DNA from: Stenotrophomonas maltophilia
Lineage (GTDB): Bacteria; Pseudomonadota; Gammaproteobacteria; Xanthomonadales; Xanthomonadaceae
Length of the DNA stretch: 43,806 nucleotides
Assembly: GCF_013464915.1 (NCBI RefSeq)
Contig: NZ_RAVT01000042.1
Coordinates: 22,915-66,720, forward strand
Direction: 5' to 3'
Position numbers and translations under genes: made by a program. Below the pieces are notes generated by a model that was not told the DNA's origin, searched no databases, and saw nothing but the letters and a program-made list of their open reading frames with translations. Positions 43,806 to 43,806 of this stretch are shown one piece after another. How positions within the stretch are numbered: position 1 is the stretch's first letter; each line of letters starts with the position of its first letter.

Positions 43806-43806
43806 T

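Overview
ORGANISM. The window looks like a chromosomal segment of a Stenotrophomonas species, most likely the S. maltophilia complex. It is GC-rich with strongly G/C-ending codons and Xanthomonadaceae-type gene order. It also carries inverted pairs of short GTAG-type palindromes (SMAG elements) at 1-68 and 34082-34182, which are characteristic of S. maltophilia. No integrase, transposase, phage gene or CRISPR array is visible. LAYOUT. (1) 1-7000: Fe-type superoxide dismutase (minus strand), monothiol glutaredoxin, an SDR-family protein whose catalytic residues are mostly replaced, a highly expressed-looking Oar-like TonB-dependent receptor, and the nucleotide nucleosidase PpnN. (2) 7000-14300: type IV pilus minor-pilin operon fimT-pilV-pilW-pilX-pilY1-pilE, then tRNA-Asn and a second orphan FimT/GspH pseudopilin on the other strand. 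(3) 14968-17414: uvrB and two identical tRNA-Val(GAC) genes. (4) 17443-20319: small, poorly characterised genes, mostly on the minus strand. They include a shortened NTF2-like secreted protein, a 62-aa cysteine-rich secreted peptide behind a membrane-anchored thioredoxin-like protein, a 46-aa membrane protein on the plus strand, a 94-aa helical protein and a MipA/OmpV outer-membrane protein. (5) 20466-34025: an OmpR/EnvZ-type two-component pair, then a long co-directional block comEC, exbB, exbD, msbA, lpxK, kdsB, low-molecular-weight phosphatase, thioredoxin-fold/NHL protein, uvrC, pgsA. Many of these start codons overlap the previous stop. (6) 34026-43806: three identical tRNA-Gly(GCC) genes separating two gene cassettes. 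The first holds an Rrf2 regulator and two flavin oxidoreductases. The second holds a four-gene DevBCA-plus-TolC-like exporter and small membrane-protein genes. HOW THE GENES WORK TOGETHER. Minor pilins, PilY1 and ComEC together supply parts of type IV piliation and DNA uptake. MsbA, LpxK and KdsB belong to lipid A/Kdo-LPS synthesis and export, with an ExbB/ExbD proton-channel pair directly upstream. UvrB and UvrC belong to nucleotide excision repair. SodB, the CGFS glutaredoxin and the Rrf2 locus point to redox and iron-sulfur homeostasis. BEST LEADS. (a) The thioredoxin-like protein plus four-cysteine secreted peptide at 18021-18891. (b) A long inverted repeat upstream of the oxidoreductase gene, with its 10-base core repeated in the Rrf2 promoter (34988-35170). 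(c) An 11-bp-phased direct repeat between mipA and the two-component genes. (d) An SDR that has kept only Tyr of its catalytic tetrad. (e) tRNA-Gly repeats with shared flanks that bracket the exporter cassette. All functions are assigned by reading motifs by eye; no database search was run.
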